Positions 24,419 through 33,742 are shown, counted from the stretch's first letter. The stretch: 64,000 nucleotides of DNA from Shumkonia mesophila (GCF_026163695.1 NZ_JAOTID010000003.1:297115-361114), one strand, 5' to 3'. Notes: generated by a model not told the origin, from the sequence alone. Made by a program: numbers and translations.

Positions 24419-26716
24419 TCAGGCGGCCGATCGCGGCAACCACAGCAGCACCTGGGTGCCTTCGCCCTCGACGCTGGAAATCTCGATGCCGCCGGCGTGG
24501 CGCTGCATGATCTTCCTGACGATGACCAAGCCGAGGCCGACGCCGAATCCCTTGGTGCTGAACAGGGGCTCGAAGACGCGCGGCAGAATGTCCGGTTTGA
24601 TGCCGATCCCGGTATCCGCGACGCGCAGTTCCAGGCGGTCGGGGGCGAGGCGCGTCTGTATGGTCAGGAGAAGCTCGGCGTCGGGCGCCCTCTGGCGCTT
24701 GGCATTCAGGGCGTGACAGGCGTTTTCATGGAGATTGATGACGCAGCGTCGCAGGGCTTCGGGATCGAAGGATACGGCTTCGCCGGCGCATCCCGGATCC
24801 AGCCGGCGGTGGAGTCCTTCCGGTAGAGACAGCCCTTCCAGGACCTCGGACAGCCAATCGTCCACGACGACTGCCTGGACGGCAAGCGGGCGATCCCTCG
24901 TGAATTCGAGAAGCTCATCGATGATGCGGTCGCACCGTTCGACATTGCGCTCGATGCGATCCAAGGCCCGGGTCAGCCGTTCCCCGCCTGCATGGTCGAG
25001 GATTTCCCTTACCACGAAGGCCGTCGAGCGAATCGTTCCCAACGGATTGCGCAGTTCGTGGCTGACGGTGGCGGTCAGTTGGCCCAACGTCGCCAGCCGC
25101 TCGCTGCGCAGGAGCTGTTCCTGGGCCGCCCGCAACTCGACAGTTCTTTCCTCGACACGGCGTTCGAGTTCTTCGCGGGCCCGCTGCTCGGCCTGCTTGC
25201 GCTCGCTGACGTCGCGGACGATGCACATCAGGATGCCGCGGTGGGCGGTTCGCCGCTCTACCGGATGGTGGCTGATTCGCAATTCCGTCGCGGTCACGAC
25301 GATCTCCATCGGAAATTCGGTGCCGTCGCTGCGTGTGGCAAGGATCTCGCGGACGCCGCCGCTCACCCACGCGCGGCCGATAGGGACGGGAAGCTGGCCG
25401 GTATCGCCGCTGTCCTCCGGCGTGTCGCCGGAAAGCTGGGGAAGCAGCGTCGATATCGGCGTACCGGCGACCTCGGCGGCATGCCTCGCGAAGATGCGTT
25501 CCGCCGCCGGATTGAACATCTCGATGTTGCCGCCGGGACCGATCAGGATGATGCCGTCGGCCGCGTTGTCCGCCATGTGGCGCATGACGATCCGGGTGTG
25601 GGAGGCGGCCATGCCGGCCAGAAAGACCTGCAGCGATTGATGATCGAGGCGGCTGAAAAGACCGATCAGGAAGGAAAGGCCGGAAACCGCGAGCCACGGC
25701 ACGACGTCGACGCTGACCGGCCAGACCGCTTGCATCGCCAGCGAGCCCAAAAGACCGATGGCCCACACGCCGCCCAGGTAGACGAGCCCGCGCCGCCATG
25801 TCTGCCGGGCGATCGGTGGGCCGAGGAAGATGGCCAGAAGCAAAGTGGCGGCCAGAACAGGCGACGCGGCGAGCCGCTGGATGGTGCGGTCCTGGACGAT
25901 GGATTCGAAGGCCAGCGCCTGCACCATCGGGCCAGGCAGGGCGCGGTACAAGGGGACCGCCAGTTGGTCTCCCAGTTCGATGGCCGTGGCGCCAATGAGA
26001 ACCACCTTGTCTTGGAAAATGGCGGGATCGAAGCGGCCATTCAGGACGTCGGCATAGGAAATCCGGGAAACGGTCTCTGGCCGGATCGAGTAGTCGATAT
26101 GGAACATACCGGCTTCGCCCTCGGCCAGCCCGGCCATGGCCGCCGGGAACGTCGGCAATATCTGTCCGTTCCAGTTCTCGTCCAAGGCGATCCTGCGGAT
26201 CAGGCTGTCGGCGTCGGGGCGGATATTCGAGAAGGCAAGAATGGCCGTGTCGGCCAGCTCCGCCGGCGGAGCCGTCACAATGGTGGCCCCGACCTCCTTG
26301 CTGGAGGTGTCGAACTGCCTGAATACCGGCAGAATGACCTTGCGGTTGGCGCTGGCGAATGCCTCCGCCAACGCCCGGTCGTCGGTGGGTGTCGAGCGCG
26401 AACTGAAGTCGATATCGGCGGCGATACGTTTTGCGCCGGCCGCTTCAACAAGGCGCACGACCTTGGCGTGGTCGGTCCGCGGCCACGGCCACACCCCAAT
26501 TTCGTTGAGGCTCGCCGGGTCTATGTCGACCAGTACCAGGGCCCCCGTCGCCGGACGAAAGATCAGCCCGAAACGAAGATCCATCAGCCGGTATTCGAGG
26601 AATTGAAACCCCGCCAGCATGTATGCCGATGCGACCAGAAGGAAGGCGACAAGAAACGGGGCGCGTTTTTTCAACTTCAGGATTCCGACGGCTACCGCCC
26701 CGCCTTTTGTGATCAT
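24419..26716 (-). CDS. CHASE2-PAS sensor histidine kinase
   Basis: 765 residues. Domains in order: N-terminal membrane segment (about 18-37); periplasmic CHASE2 domain (about 45-290; motifs LVLVDIDPASLNEIGVWPWPR and VVLIGATA); three hydrophobic segments (about 285-350); PAS (about 375-500, DGIILIGPGGNIEMFNPAAERIF); a short coiled coil; HisKA with SHELRNPLG near residue 555; HATPase with INLHENACHALN, DTGIGI and STKGFGVGLGL. It senses an unknown extracytoplasmic signal and should phosphorylate the response regulator of the same operon. Its start overlaps the stop of the FecR gene (ATGA), so the two are translationally coupled. Confidence 0.93.
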   Translation of the reverse strand: MITKGGAVAVGILKLKKRAPFLVAFLLVASAYMLAGFQFLEYRLMDLRFGLIFRPATGALVLVDIDPASLNEIGVWPWPRTDHAKVVRLVEAAGAKRIAADIDFSSRSTPTDDRALAEAFASANRKVILPVFRQFDTSSKEVGATIVTAPPAELADTAILAFSNIRPDADSLIRRIALDENWNGQILPTFPAAMAGLAEGEAGMFHIDYSIRPETVSRISYADVLNGRFDPAIFQDKVVLIGATAIELGDQLAVPLYRALPGPMVQALAFESIVQDRTIQRLAASPVLAATLLLAIFLGPPIARQTWRRGLVYLGGVWAIGLLGSLAMQAVWPVSVDVVPWLAVSGLSFLIGLFSRLDHQSLQVFLAGMAASHTRIVMRHMADNAADGIILIGPGGNIEMFNPAAERIFARHAAEVAGTPISTLLPQLSGDTPEDSGDTGQLPVPIGRAWVSGGVREILATRSDGTEFPMEIVVTATELRISHHPVERRTAHRGILMCIVRDVSERKQAEQRAREELERRVEERTVELRAAQEQLLRSERLATLGQLTATVSHELRNPLGTIRSTAFVVREILDHAGGERLTRALDRIERNVERCDRIIDELLEFTRDRPLAVQAVVVDDWLSEVLEGLSLPEGLHRRLDPGCAGEAVSFDPEALRRCVINLHENACHALNAKRQRAPDAELLLTIQTRLAPDRLELRVADTGIGIKPDILPRVFEPLFSTKGFGVGLGLVIVRKIMQRHAGGIEISSVEGEGTQVLLWLPRSAA

Positions 26717-27738
26717 TTATTCGCGCCGTTGTTTCCGTTGTTTCCGCCGGCATTTCCGCTATTGCCGCCGCTGTTGCCACCCCCGCTGTTGCCGCCGCTG
26801 TTGCCACCCCCGCTGTTGCCGCCGCTATTGCCACCCCCGCTGTTGCCGCCGCTGTTGCCACCCCCGCTGTTGCCGCCGCTGTTGCCGCCGCTGTTGCCAC
26901 CCCCGCTGTTGCCGCCGCTGTTGCCGCTGCCGCCATCGCTATTGCCGCCGCTGTTGCCACCCCCACTGTTGCCCTGACCTTGGCCTTGGCTCTGACCGCG
27001 ACCTTGGCTTTGAGCCTGACCTGGAGCTTGGCCCCGGCCCTGGGAACCCGGTGCACTCCTCGCGTCCGGAGCGATGGAGGGGGCGGCCGGAGCCGCCGCA
27101 GGGGAAACCGACATGCCGGCGCCCGGCGCCGCCGTAGCCGACAGGCCGGCGGTGACGTCGACGCTGGGGCCACCGGCGGTGTCCGCCACGCCGACGACGC
27201 CGTCCTGAACGCTGACCGTTGCCGAGGCGGGGGCGACGGACACCGAGAAGGTGGTGCCCTTGACCGTGGCGACAAGGTAGGGGGTTGTGACCTCGAAATG
27301 CGGTGTCGGCCGCTTTTCGACCTGGAAAAACAGCGTGCCGACCGATTGCATGATCCGGGTGAAGCCGGATGCCGCGGGTGCCGGCGGCAACGCCATCTGG
27401 CTGTTTTCCGCCAGAGTGATCGTATCGCCGCCCCGCGCCAGAACGGCGGCGCTCGCGGCGCCGGTTCTGATCTCGGCGTCGGCGATCAACGTCGTGCCTA
27501 TGGAAAGGGAGCGCCAATCGCCGACGCCCTCGCGCCAGCTCGATTGGCTGCCCGAGAAATTGGTGACGGTCCAGCGGTCGGTTGGCCAGTTATCGCCGAC
27601 GACCCGGTCGGGGCCGGTTTCACCGACGCATCCGAACAGCAGGACCGCGAAGAACGAGACGATCAGGCCGTGCCGGCTGATCGCGTTCAGGGCGGTCTGC
27701 CGGCCGCCGCGCCGTTGCGTGCTTCTTTCCTGGATCAT
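26713..27738 (-). CDS. FecR-domain lipoprotein with NSGGG repeats
   Basis: 341 residues. A lipobox LLFGC ends the signal peptide (Cys near residue 37), so a lipid-anchored envelope protein is expected. A FecR domain (about 75-200; GTLFFQVEKRPTPHFEVTTPYLVATVKGTTF) is followed by a Gln/Gly/Pro linker and a C-terminal tail of alternating NSGG and NSGGG units. CHASE2 sensors are often encoded beside FecR proteins, and the overlap with the kinase gene supports a joint sensing role, with FecR possibly presenting the signal to CHASE2. The ATG at 27738 gives a proper lipoprotein signal; the longer upstream frame is rejected. Confidence 0.82.
   Translation of the reverse strand: MIQERSTQRRGGRQTALNAISRHGLIVSFFAVLLFGCVGETGPDRVVGDNWPTDRWTVTNFSGSQSSWREGVGDWRSLSIGTTLIADAEIRTGAASAAVLARGGDTITLAENSQMALPPAPAASGFTRIMQSVGTLFFQVEKRPTPHFEVTTPYLVATVKGTTFSVSVAPASATVSVQDGVVGVADTAGGPSVDVTAGLSATAAPGAGMSVSPAAAPAAPSIAPDARSAPGSQGRGQAPGQAQSQGRGQSQGQGQGNSGGGNSGGNSDGGSGNSGGNSGGGNSGGNSGGNSGGGNSGGNSGGGNSGGNSGGGNSGGNSGGGNSGGNSGNAGGNNGNNGANK
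26757..26978 (-). repeat. 27-base tandem repeats coding NSGGNSGGG
   Basis: About seven imperfect units of 27 bases, rich in GCTGTTGCC, encode the low-complexity tail of the FecR lipoprotein. Such repeats can change copy number by slippage without breaking the frame. Confidence 0.85.
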
Positions 27739-27784
27739 TGGAAAAACCCCACCGTTTTCCTTTGACTGATTTGGCCTAACCGGC

Positions 27785-28777
27785 TCAAGGGACCGAAGCC
27801 AACTTGAATCGGTCGGCGACTGTGGCCAGCCGGGCAAAGGTATCTTGCCCGTACTGGCGGAATACGAACCTCCGGCCACTCTCAGTGGAGAGCATGGCGG
27901 TGAGGTCCGCGAAAAGAAAGGACAGAAGCATGATGGTGTCGCGCGGCGTGATCGCCTGTCCGGCCGGCCGATGGGCTGCCGATCCCACATGATTGTTGAT
28001 CAGGGCGGTCAGCCAAATGACCCGCTTGTCGATCTCGCGAAAATGGAGCGCCATCTTGATCTGAGCATCCAAGGCCAATTTGACCGCTTCGGGATCGTTG
28101 TAATAGTCATCCCAAGACAGGCGCGTACGGTCGCCGTCGCTGAGACGCTTGACGATGTTCTGGCACTGCTTCTGGTACTCTTCGACGCGCTCGGGGCCCA
28201 GCATCATGTCCACGGCGACGAAAAAGCCGGGCAGGATGCGCCGGGACAGGACTTTTTCGTCGGAGGGGTCGCTCTCGTTCTCGACAAAAAGGCTGGAAAA
28301 TCGTCGGACGAGCAGGCGGCCGAAGAAGTTTTCGCGAGCCCGCCCGGCTTCGCCCCGTCTTTTGGCCATGATGCGCTGGAAACAGCGGTCAAGGACCTTG
28401 CACACGTCCTGCGGGGGAAAGGGCTTGCGAAAATAGTCATCGGCGCGATGGCGAAGCGCGCCGATCGCGGTTTCCATATCGGGATAACCGGTGACGATGA
28501 TGCACACCAAGTCGGGGAACAGCCTGCGCAGCGCGGGAAGCAATTCCAGCCCGTTCCGTTCGCCGAGGCGGAGGTCGAGGAGCAAGCCGTCGGGCTGACA
28601 CACCGTGGCGATCGAAAGCGCATCCTCGGCGGTGTGGGCGGTCCTTGCCGCGTAGCCATAGATCTCGAGGGATTCCGCCATGGCCATGGCAAAATCCTGG
28701 TCGTCGTCGACCACCAGAATCGTCTGGCGGGGCTTTGTTTGATCCGGCTGGGTTGCGTCGGTGTCGATTTGGCTCAT
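27785..28777 (-). CDS. Response regulator with unknown helical output domain
   Basis: 330 residues. Receiver domain at about 20-140: acidic pocket VVDDDQD, phosphorylatable Asp in LLLDLRLG, Thr in IVTGYPD and Lys in FRKPFP. The C-terminal 190 residues are helical, with no helix-turn-helix, GGDEF or HD-GYP motif that I recognise. The output may be protein-protein interaction. The ATG at 28777 is chosen because it begins just before the receiver; longer frames extend into the AT-rich promoter. It is the first gene of the regulator-FecR-kinase operon (46-base gap to fecR), so it is likely the partner of the CHASE2 kinase. Confidence 0.88.
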   Translation of the reverse strand: MSQIDTDATQPDQTKPRQTILVVDDDQDFAMAMAESLEIYGYAARTAHTAEDALSIATVCQPDGLLLDLRLGERNGLELLPALRRLFPDLVCIIVTGYPDMETAIGALRHRADDYFRKPFPPQDVCKVLDRCFQRIMAKRRGEAGRARENFFGRLLVRRFSSLFVENESDPSDEKVLSRRILPGFFVAVDMMLGPERVEEYQKQCQNIVKRLSDGDRTRLSWDDYYNDPEAVKLALDAQIKMALHFREIDKRVIWLTALINNHVGSAAHRPAGQAITPRDTIMLLSFLFADLTAMLSTESGRRFVFRQYGQDTFARLATVADRFKLASVP

Positions 28778-29286
28778 GCTGGACGGTTCACTGGCGGCGA
28801 TCCGCCGCGGCGAAGAAGGCCAGCCGAGTCCGAAGCTACGTGAGCCGCGAGGCAGGCAGGCCTTCACCAAGTACAAAATACGTAAAAATTTCGCTGAATA
28901 CCAGCCAGTCTTTGTAACGTATGTAACAAACGCAATCTTTAGGCGTATTTTATTTAAAAATGTATAAAATTCTCCGCAAATTGCCGCCGGCTTGGCTACG
29001 AGGCGAGGGGCCTGCCGAATCAGCGGGGTTGAGCGTTCGATCCAAATGGGTAATGATCCGCGACGCGGCCGTTCCGACGGATACACCCGTGCCCGTCTCC
29101 CCCAGTCCGGTTGCGCGTGTGGGCCGTTTCTCGGCGGGGGATTGCGTTCATCCGTCTGAATCCCGAGCCCGATACCGGCACTGTGCGGATGCGGATATCC
29201 GTGCCAAGTCGCGATCGGCGCGGTGGACGAGGTGGGGCGCGGCCGTCTCAGCCCGGGACGGATCGTTGACAGGACGGAGGGAGTTG
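28778..29286. other. Non-coding gap with AT-rich divergent promoter region
   Basis: 509 bases without a convincing gene. Bases 28866-28972 are much richer in A/T than the surroundings (TTTATTTAAAAATGTATAAAAT) and probably hold the promoter of the minus-strand two-component operon. The part next to 29286 is GC-rich and shows nothing I can name. Confidence 0.6.
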
Positions 29287-30258
29287 ATGACCGAAAACAT
29301 CGTTTTCCTGGATCGCGAGACGATCGCCCCGGAAATCGTCGTGCGCCGACCGGCTTTCGAGCATGGCTGGCGGGAGTACGGGAAGACCGTCGCGGACCAG
29401 GCCGTCGAGCGGGCGCAGGAGGCGACGATCATCATCGACAACAAGGTACCCCTGCGGGCCGAGACCCTGGAGCGCTTGCCGAAACTGCGGATGATCGCCA
29501 TGGCGGCGACCGGCACCGACTGCGTCGACCTGGGATACTGTGCCAAACGGGGGATTGTCGTTTCCAATATCCGAAACTACGCGCGCAGTACGGTGCCGGA
29601 ACATGCCTTCGCCCTGATCCTGGCGCTCAAGCGCAACCTGATCGGCTATCGCCGGGACGTCGTCGCCGGCGAGTGGCAGCGCCAGAATCAGTTCTGCATC
29701 TTCACCCATCCCATTTCCGAGCTCAGCGGCGGCACCCTGGGCATCATCGGCGAGGGGTCGATCGGCCAGTCGGTGGCCGATCTGGGCAAGGCCTTCGGCA
29801 TGCGCGTGCTGTTCGCCGCGCACAAGGGAAAGACCGGCCTCGGCCCCCTCTATACGCCGTTCGATACGGTCATCGAGACCAGCGACGTGATCACGCTCCA
29901 TTGCCCCCTGTTGCCAGAAACGCGCGACACCATTGCCATGCCCGAATTCCAGCGCATGAAAAGGACCGCGATTGTGGTCAACACGGCGCGGGGCGGCCTG
30001 GTCAACGAGAAGGACCTCGCCACCGCCCTGCGCCAGGGCCTGATCGCCGGCGCCGGGTTCGACGTCACCGTACCGCCGGAGCCGCCGGCCCCGGACAGCC
30101 CGCTGATGCAACTCCTCGACCTGCCCAACTTCATCCTGACGCCGCACGTCGCGTGGGCCAGCCGGGAGGCCCAGCAGGCCCTGGCCGACCAACTCATCGA
30201 CAATATCGAGGCCTTCGTTGCCGGCAGGCCCAATAATGTGGTCGAGGGTGGGTTCTAG
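29287..30258 (+). CDS. D-2-hydroxyacid dehydrogenase, glycerate dehydrogenase (HprA)-like
   Basis: 323 residues. NAD-binding motif GGTLGIIGEGSIGQSV near residue 150 and the catalytic set Arg (NTARGGLVNE), Glu (VPPEPP) and His (LTPHVAWAS). EGSIGQ replaces the usual GLGxIG, with the glycines otherwise kept. The C-terminal HVAWAS is the form seen in glycerate/hydroxypyruvate dehydrogenases. ATG at 29287 lies seven bases behind GGAGGGAG. It is a stand-alone gene; its stop codon TAG overlaps that of the convergent TspO-fusion gene in one CTAG. Confidence 0.88.
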   Translation: MTENIVFLDRETIAPEIVVRRPAFEHGWREYGKTVADQAVERAQEATIIIDNKVPLRAETLERLPKLRMIAMAATGTDCVDLGYCAKRGIVVSNIRNYARSTVPEHAFALILALKRNLIGYRRDVVAGEWQRQNQFCIFTHPISELSGGTLGIIGEGSIGQSVADLGKAFGMRVLFAAHKGKTGLGPLYTPFDTVIETSDVITLHCPLLPETRDTIAMPEFQRMKRTAIVVNTARGGLVNEKDLATALRQGLIAGAGFDVTVPPEPPAPDSPLMQLLDLPNFILTPHVAWASREAQQALADQLIDNIEAFVAGRPNNVVEGGF

Positions 30259-31511
30259 TTATCGAGCCAGATGGCCGCGGTAAGGACGGCGGCAAAGGAG
30301 ACCCACAGCGCATAGGGGACGAGGAGAAGGGCCGCCGGCCGGTCGACGCGGGCAAACCGCGCGGTCGTCCAGGCTATGGCGGCCAGGAGGACGATGATTT
30401 CCGCTAGCGCCGCCCCCACCCATTGCATTCCGAAAAACAGGAACGACCACGCCAGGTTGAGCAGCAGTTGAACGGCGAAAGCGCCGAGGGCCGGCCGGCC
30501 CTCGGTCCAGCCGGCTTGCCGCCACACCCGCCAGGCCGCCACGCCCATGAGGACGAAAAGGGCAGTCCAAACCGGCGGAAACAGCCAGCTGGGTGGCGTG
30601 AAGGATGGTTTCGCCAGGGCCGGATACCAACTACCGACCGAACTGGCAGTGATCGCCCCACCGACGGCCGACACCGCCAGACACCCGGTGACGAAGCCGG
30701 CGAGGCCAAGGGCGCTTCGGGTGCGGGATGTGGAGCGCGGCGTCATCGGGCTCTCCTGCCGTCGATCGGCCGGTAGGGAATATACGACGGGCGGGCCCGG
30801 CGGTTCCAGGTCGATGTCGGCGACGACGGGGAAATGGTCCGAGGCGATGCGGGCCGCCTCGGTATGATGGCGAAAGACGGTCATGCGGCCACCCGGGGCA
30901 CGCAGCAGGATGCGGTCCAGCGCCAGGAATGGCCGGGGTGTCGGGAAGGTGACGACGGACGGGCGCAGCGGCATTTGTTGGCCCATCAGTCGCAGAATGT
31001 TGGAAAACGGATACCAGGCGTTGAGGTCGCCGGCCAGAAGAGTGGGCCAGGGACCATCCGACTCTTTGATGAGTCGATGGAGAGTATCGACCTGCCGTCG
31101 TCGCTCGCCGGCCCTGAGGCCAAGGTGCGTGGCGATCACCTGCAGGGGCCCGAAGGGTGCCGCCAGACGGGCGTCGATGGCATTGCGCGGTTCCCGCCGG
31201 CGGACTGCCAGATCGACGATCGCGGAGGTGACGATCGGCCAACGGCTGAGGAGAAGATTGCCGAAATCATGGCGCACGCCATGATAGGCCGGTGCCCACA
31301 CGCTGTGCCCGACGAACGACCGCGTCAGGAGATGAAGGGCGCCGCCGGGAACGCCATCGGTGTCCGACGGTGCTACCACCTCCTGCAGTGCGATGACGTC
31401 GGCTTTGAATTCGTTGATGACCCGGACGATGCGTTCGGGCGCGAATACGCCATCGCGTCCGACGCATCCGTGGACGTTGTAGCTGGCCACCCGAAACCGG
31501 GACGGGCTCAC
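30255..31511 (-). CDS. Endonuclease/exonuclease/phosphatase domain fused in frame to TspO
   Basis: 418 residues. Residues 1-250 are an EEP-fold hydrolase: N-terminal YNVHGCVGRDG, IALQEV, Asp-Asn active site LLAGDLNAWYPF and C-terminal SDHFPVVAD. Residues 256-418 are a TspO/MBR domain with five membrane segments and the typical WYPALAKPSFTPPSWLFPPVW. No stop codon separates them. A GGAGAG lies before an internal ATG at 30746, so TspO may also be made alone. Start GTG at 31511 overlaps the preceding gene's stop (GTGA). EEP enzymes cut nucleic acids, phospholipids or phosphoesters; TspO binds tetrapyrroles and sterols. A joint role with the upstream phospholipase D is possible. Confidence 0.82.
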   Translation of the reverse strand: MSPSRFRVASYNVHGCVGRDGVFAPERIVRVINEFKADVIALQEVVAPSDTDGVPGGALHLLTRSFVGHSVWAPAYHGVRHDFGNLLLSRWPIVTSAIVDLAVRRREPRNAIDARLAAPFGPLQVIATHLGLRAGERRRQVDTLHRLIKESDGPWPTLLAGDLNAWYPFSNILRLMGQQMPLRPSVVTFPTPRPFLALDRILLRAPGGRMTVFRHHTEAARIASDHFPVVADIDLEPPGPPVVYSLPADRRQESPMTPRSTSRTRSALGLAGFVTGCLAVSAVGGAITASSVGSWYPALAKPSFTPPSWLFPPVWTALFVLMGVAAWRVWRQAGWTEGRPALGAFAVQLLLNLAWSFLFFGMQWVGAALAEIIVLLAAIAWTTARFARVDRPAALLLVPYALWVSFAAVLTAAIWLDN

Positions 31512-33742
31512 GACCGGGCTTCCTGTTTCCGGCGCTTTCCTCGCCAACTGCCGAGAAGCTTTTGCAAGCCGACGCCGAGCAGAATCCACAACGCGATGGC
31601 GGCAACGACGAGGACGACCATGCCCGGCGTCGGATTTTCAAGGACCCGTGTCAGGCTGTTGCCGAGCGCGGTAAGAACGGCGATTCCCGGCGTCATGCCG
31701 AGAACCGTGCCGATCAGGTAGTCGGTAAAGCGGATGCGGGCGGCGCCGCAAACCAGATTGACCGCGGTGTAGGGCGCCACCGGGGCGACCCGCAGCATCA
31801 TGACCGCCAGCACGCCGCGGCTGGCGATGGCGCGGTTGACCGAATTCAGCCGGTTGCCGATAAGGCGGCGCAGCACCGGGCGGCCCAGCTTCACTCCGAC
31901 GCCATAGGCGGCGGCGGCACTGGCTATCGTTCCGGTTAGCGCATAGGCGAAGGCGAGCAGGGGATCGAAGACGATGGCGGCGAGCGTGATCAACAGCGTG
32001 ATCGGGAAGAACAGCAGGCTGCCGACGACGAACAGCAGCGGAATGGCGACGGGCGCCATCACGCTGGCGCGAATGACCTCGAAGAGGGGACGCAGCGTAT
32101 CGATGCTGGCCAGTTCCGACAGCGGCGTCCATTGCCACAGGGCGACAAATCCCAGGACGACGCCAAGGACAAGCGTGGCCTTCTTGAGCCACGGCCAGAC
32201 GGCGTGGCGGGTGATGCCGCCGAAGAGGTCGAGCAGCAACTGGTCGGCCTCGATGGGGCGCTCCGGATCGGCGATCGGGGCGAGAGCGACGGCGACGAGG
32301 TCCTCCTCGTCGTCTTCCGTGGGCTCGATCGGCGTCAGTCGGCGGCCCGCCGCTCCGCCGGTGTCGACCAGCGCCCGGGCCGAGTTCGGCTCGCGCAGGA
32401 CCCGCCCGATGTCTTCGGCCGGCTGCCCCAGATGCTCGCCAAGCAGGCCATTGCGGATGCCGGCGATGGCTGCGCGAAGGCCAGCTTGGTCGGGGGAGGC
32501 CTCTATCGCCAGATTGCACTCGGTGTCGCAGCCCATGGAGCGGTTGTTGACGTTGGCCGAGCCGATGGTGAGGAAATGATCGTCGACGATCAGAACCTTG
32601 GAATGGACCATGATATCGACCGGCGTCCCTTGGGCGTCGTCGACGCTGGGAGAGACCAGGCGGATACGATGGGCGACCCCGGCCTCTTCAAGGCATCGCC
32701 GGAAACGCCGGCGGCCGGCGCCCATCGCTTTGGCGGCAATCCACCCACTTGGCAGACGCGGGCAGACGAGAACGGCTTCCAACTCCGGCCGTTCGGTCAT
32801 GCGGCGAGCCAGGGCGTCGGCGATCCCCACGGCGGCAAAATACTGGTTTTCCATGTAGACCAAGCGCTCGGCGGAGGCGATGGCGGCCATGAAGAGAGCC
32901 TCGATCTCGCGCACTTCGGCTCGTTCATGCAGTTGCGGAAGGGTTCGCGCGATGCCGACATCGATGTCGGTAATGTCGGGGACGACGTCGTCCGGCCAGG
33001 GGTCGCCTGTGGGCGTGACTGGGGCCAGGGGCCGGCACGACGCTTCGTGCCAGCGCAGGTGGACGAGTTCCGCCACCGCGGCCGCGGCATCGCCGTCGAC
33101 CATCATGTGGACGTCGTGGAAGGGACCGTAGGTCGAGCCCTCGGGATCGACGCGCGCCGGCTTGTCGGGGGCATGGTCCGGGGTATCCCATCGGCGGGCG
33201 CAGAGGTCAAGGCCGCCGCAGAACGCCAGCCTGTCGTCGATGACCACCAACTTCTGATGATGGCTGGAGCCCAGCGGCAGCAGATCGTCGAGACAGACAT
33301 TGATCTGTGCCGGAGTCTGCCAGCCCAGCGAGATGCGGGGCAGGGGCTCGCGGTCAAGGGCATAGAGGGTGGAGTAATCCCAAAGCAACAGGTTGACGCG
33401 GAGCTGGGGATTGATCTCGACCAGCCGGGTCAACAAGGCGCGCAATCGGGTCGGCTCGCCGTCCGGGGCGCCATCGGGCGCCAGGTCGGTCCGACTGTCG
33501 ATGTCCCACCCCAGGATGTGCACGGAACGCCGCGCCCGCAGGAGGGCCTGGCGGAGCGTCGAGAAGTAGGCTGCCGCGTCGACCAGAATCTTGACGCGGT
33601 TACTGCGGGCGATCCGCCAGCAGGCTCGCCCGGGGTCAAGAATGGGGGCGCGGAGGAGGGATTTGCCGTCGTGCCGCGAATCCGTGCGGCTGAGGACCGG
33701 CTTCCTTGACTGACGTGCGGTTGGTGGGGGGGGAGTTCGCAT
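31508..33742 (-). CDS. Phospholipase D-like protein fused to VTT/SNARE-associated membrane domain
   Basis: 744 residues. Two HKD motifs of the PLD superfamily: HQKLVVIDD near residue 162 and HSKVLIVDD near residue 382. After a linker, a C-terminal DedA/VTT (TVP38-type) membrane domain covers about 560-735, with FFPITLLITLAAIVFDP and AVMMLRVAPVAPYTAVNLVCGA. PLD-VTT fusions occur in several proteobacteria; predicted role is phospholipid hydrolysis or transfer at the inner membrane. The ATG at 33742 is chosen as the first in a plausible place; the region before it has no homology. It is translationally coupled to the EEP-TspO gene. Confidence 0.88.
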   Translation of the reverse strand: MRTPPPPTARQSRKPVLSRTDSRHDGKSLLRAPILDPGRACWRIARSNRVKILVDAAAYFSTLRQALLRARRSVHILGWDIDSRTDLAPDGAPDGEPTRLRALLTRLVEINPQLRVNLLLWDYSTLYALDREPLPRISLGWQTPAQINVCLDDLLPLGSSHHQKLVVIDDRLAFCGGLDLCARRWDTPDHAPDKPARVDPEGSTYGPFHDVHMMVDGDAAAAVAELVHLRWHEASCRPLAPVTPTGDPWPDDVVPDITDIDVGIARTLPQLHERAEVREIEALFMAAIASAERLVYMENQYFAAVGIADALARRMTERPELEAVLVCPRLPSGWIAAKAMGAGRRRFRRCLEEAGVAHRIRLVSPSVDDAQGTPVDIMVHSKVLIVDDHFLTIGSANVNNRSMGCDTECNLAIEASPDQAGLRAAIAGIRNGLLGEHLGQPAEDIGRVLREPNSARALVDTGGAAGRRLTPIEPTEDDEEDLVAVALAPIADPERPIEADQLLLDLFGGITRHAVWPWLKKATLVLGVVLGFVALWQWTPLSELASIDTLRPLFEVIRASVMAPVAIPLLFVVGSLLFFPITLLITLAAIVFDPLLAFAYALTGTIASAAAAYGVGVKLGRPVLRRLIGNRLNSVNRAIASRGVLAVMMLRVAPVAPYTAVNLVCGAARIRFTDYLIGTVLGMTPGIAVLTALGNSLTRVLENPTPGMVVLVVAAIALWILLGVGLQKLLGSWRGKRRKQEARS

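Noticed and set aside
24992..26977. Long plus-strand open frame of 661 codons
   Set aside because: It is the antisense shadow of the CHASE2 kinase and FecR genes; its Pro/Leu-rich end is the complement of the NSGGG repeats.
26757..26978. CRISPR array
   Set aside because: The repeats are contiguous, have no unique spacers and translate as an in-frame Asn/Ser/Gly tail.
28960..29286. N-terminal extension of the dehydrogenase gene at 29287
   Set aside because: The upstream in-frame stretch has no family similarity and the ATG at 29287 has a strong ribosome site.
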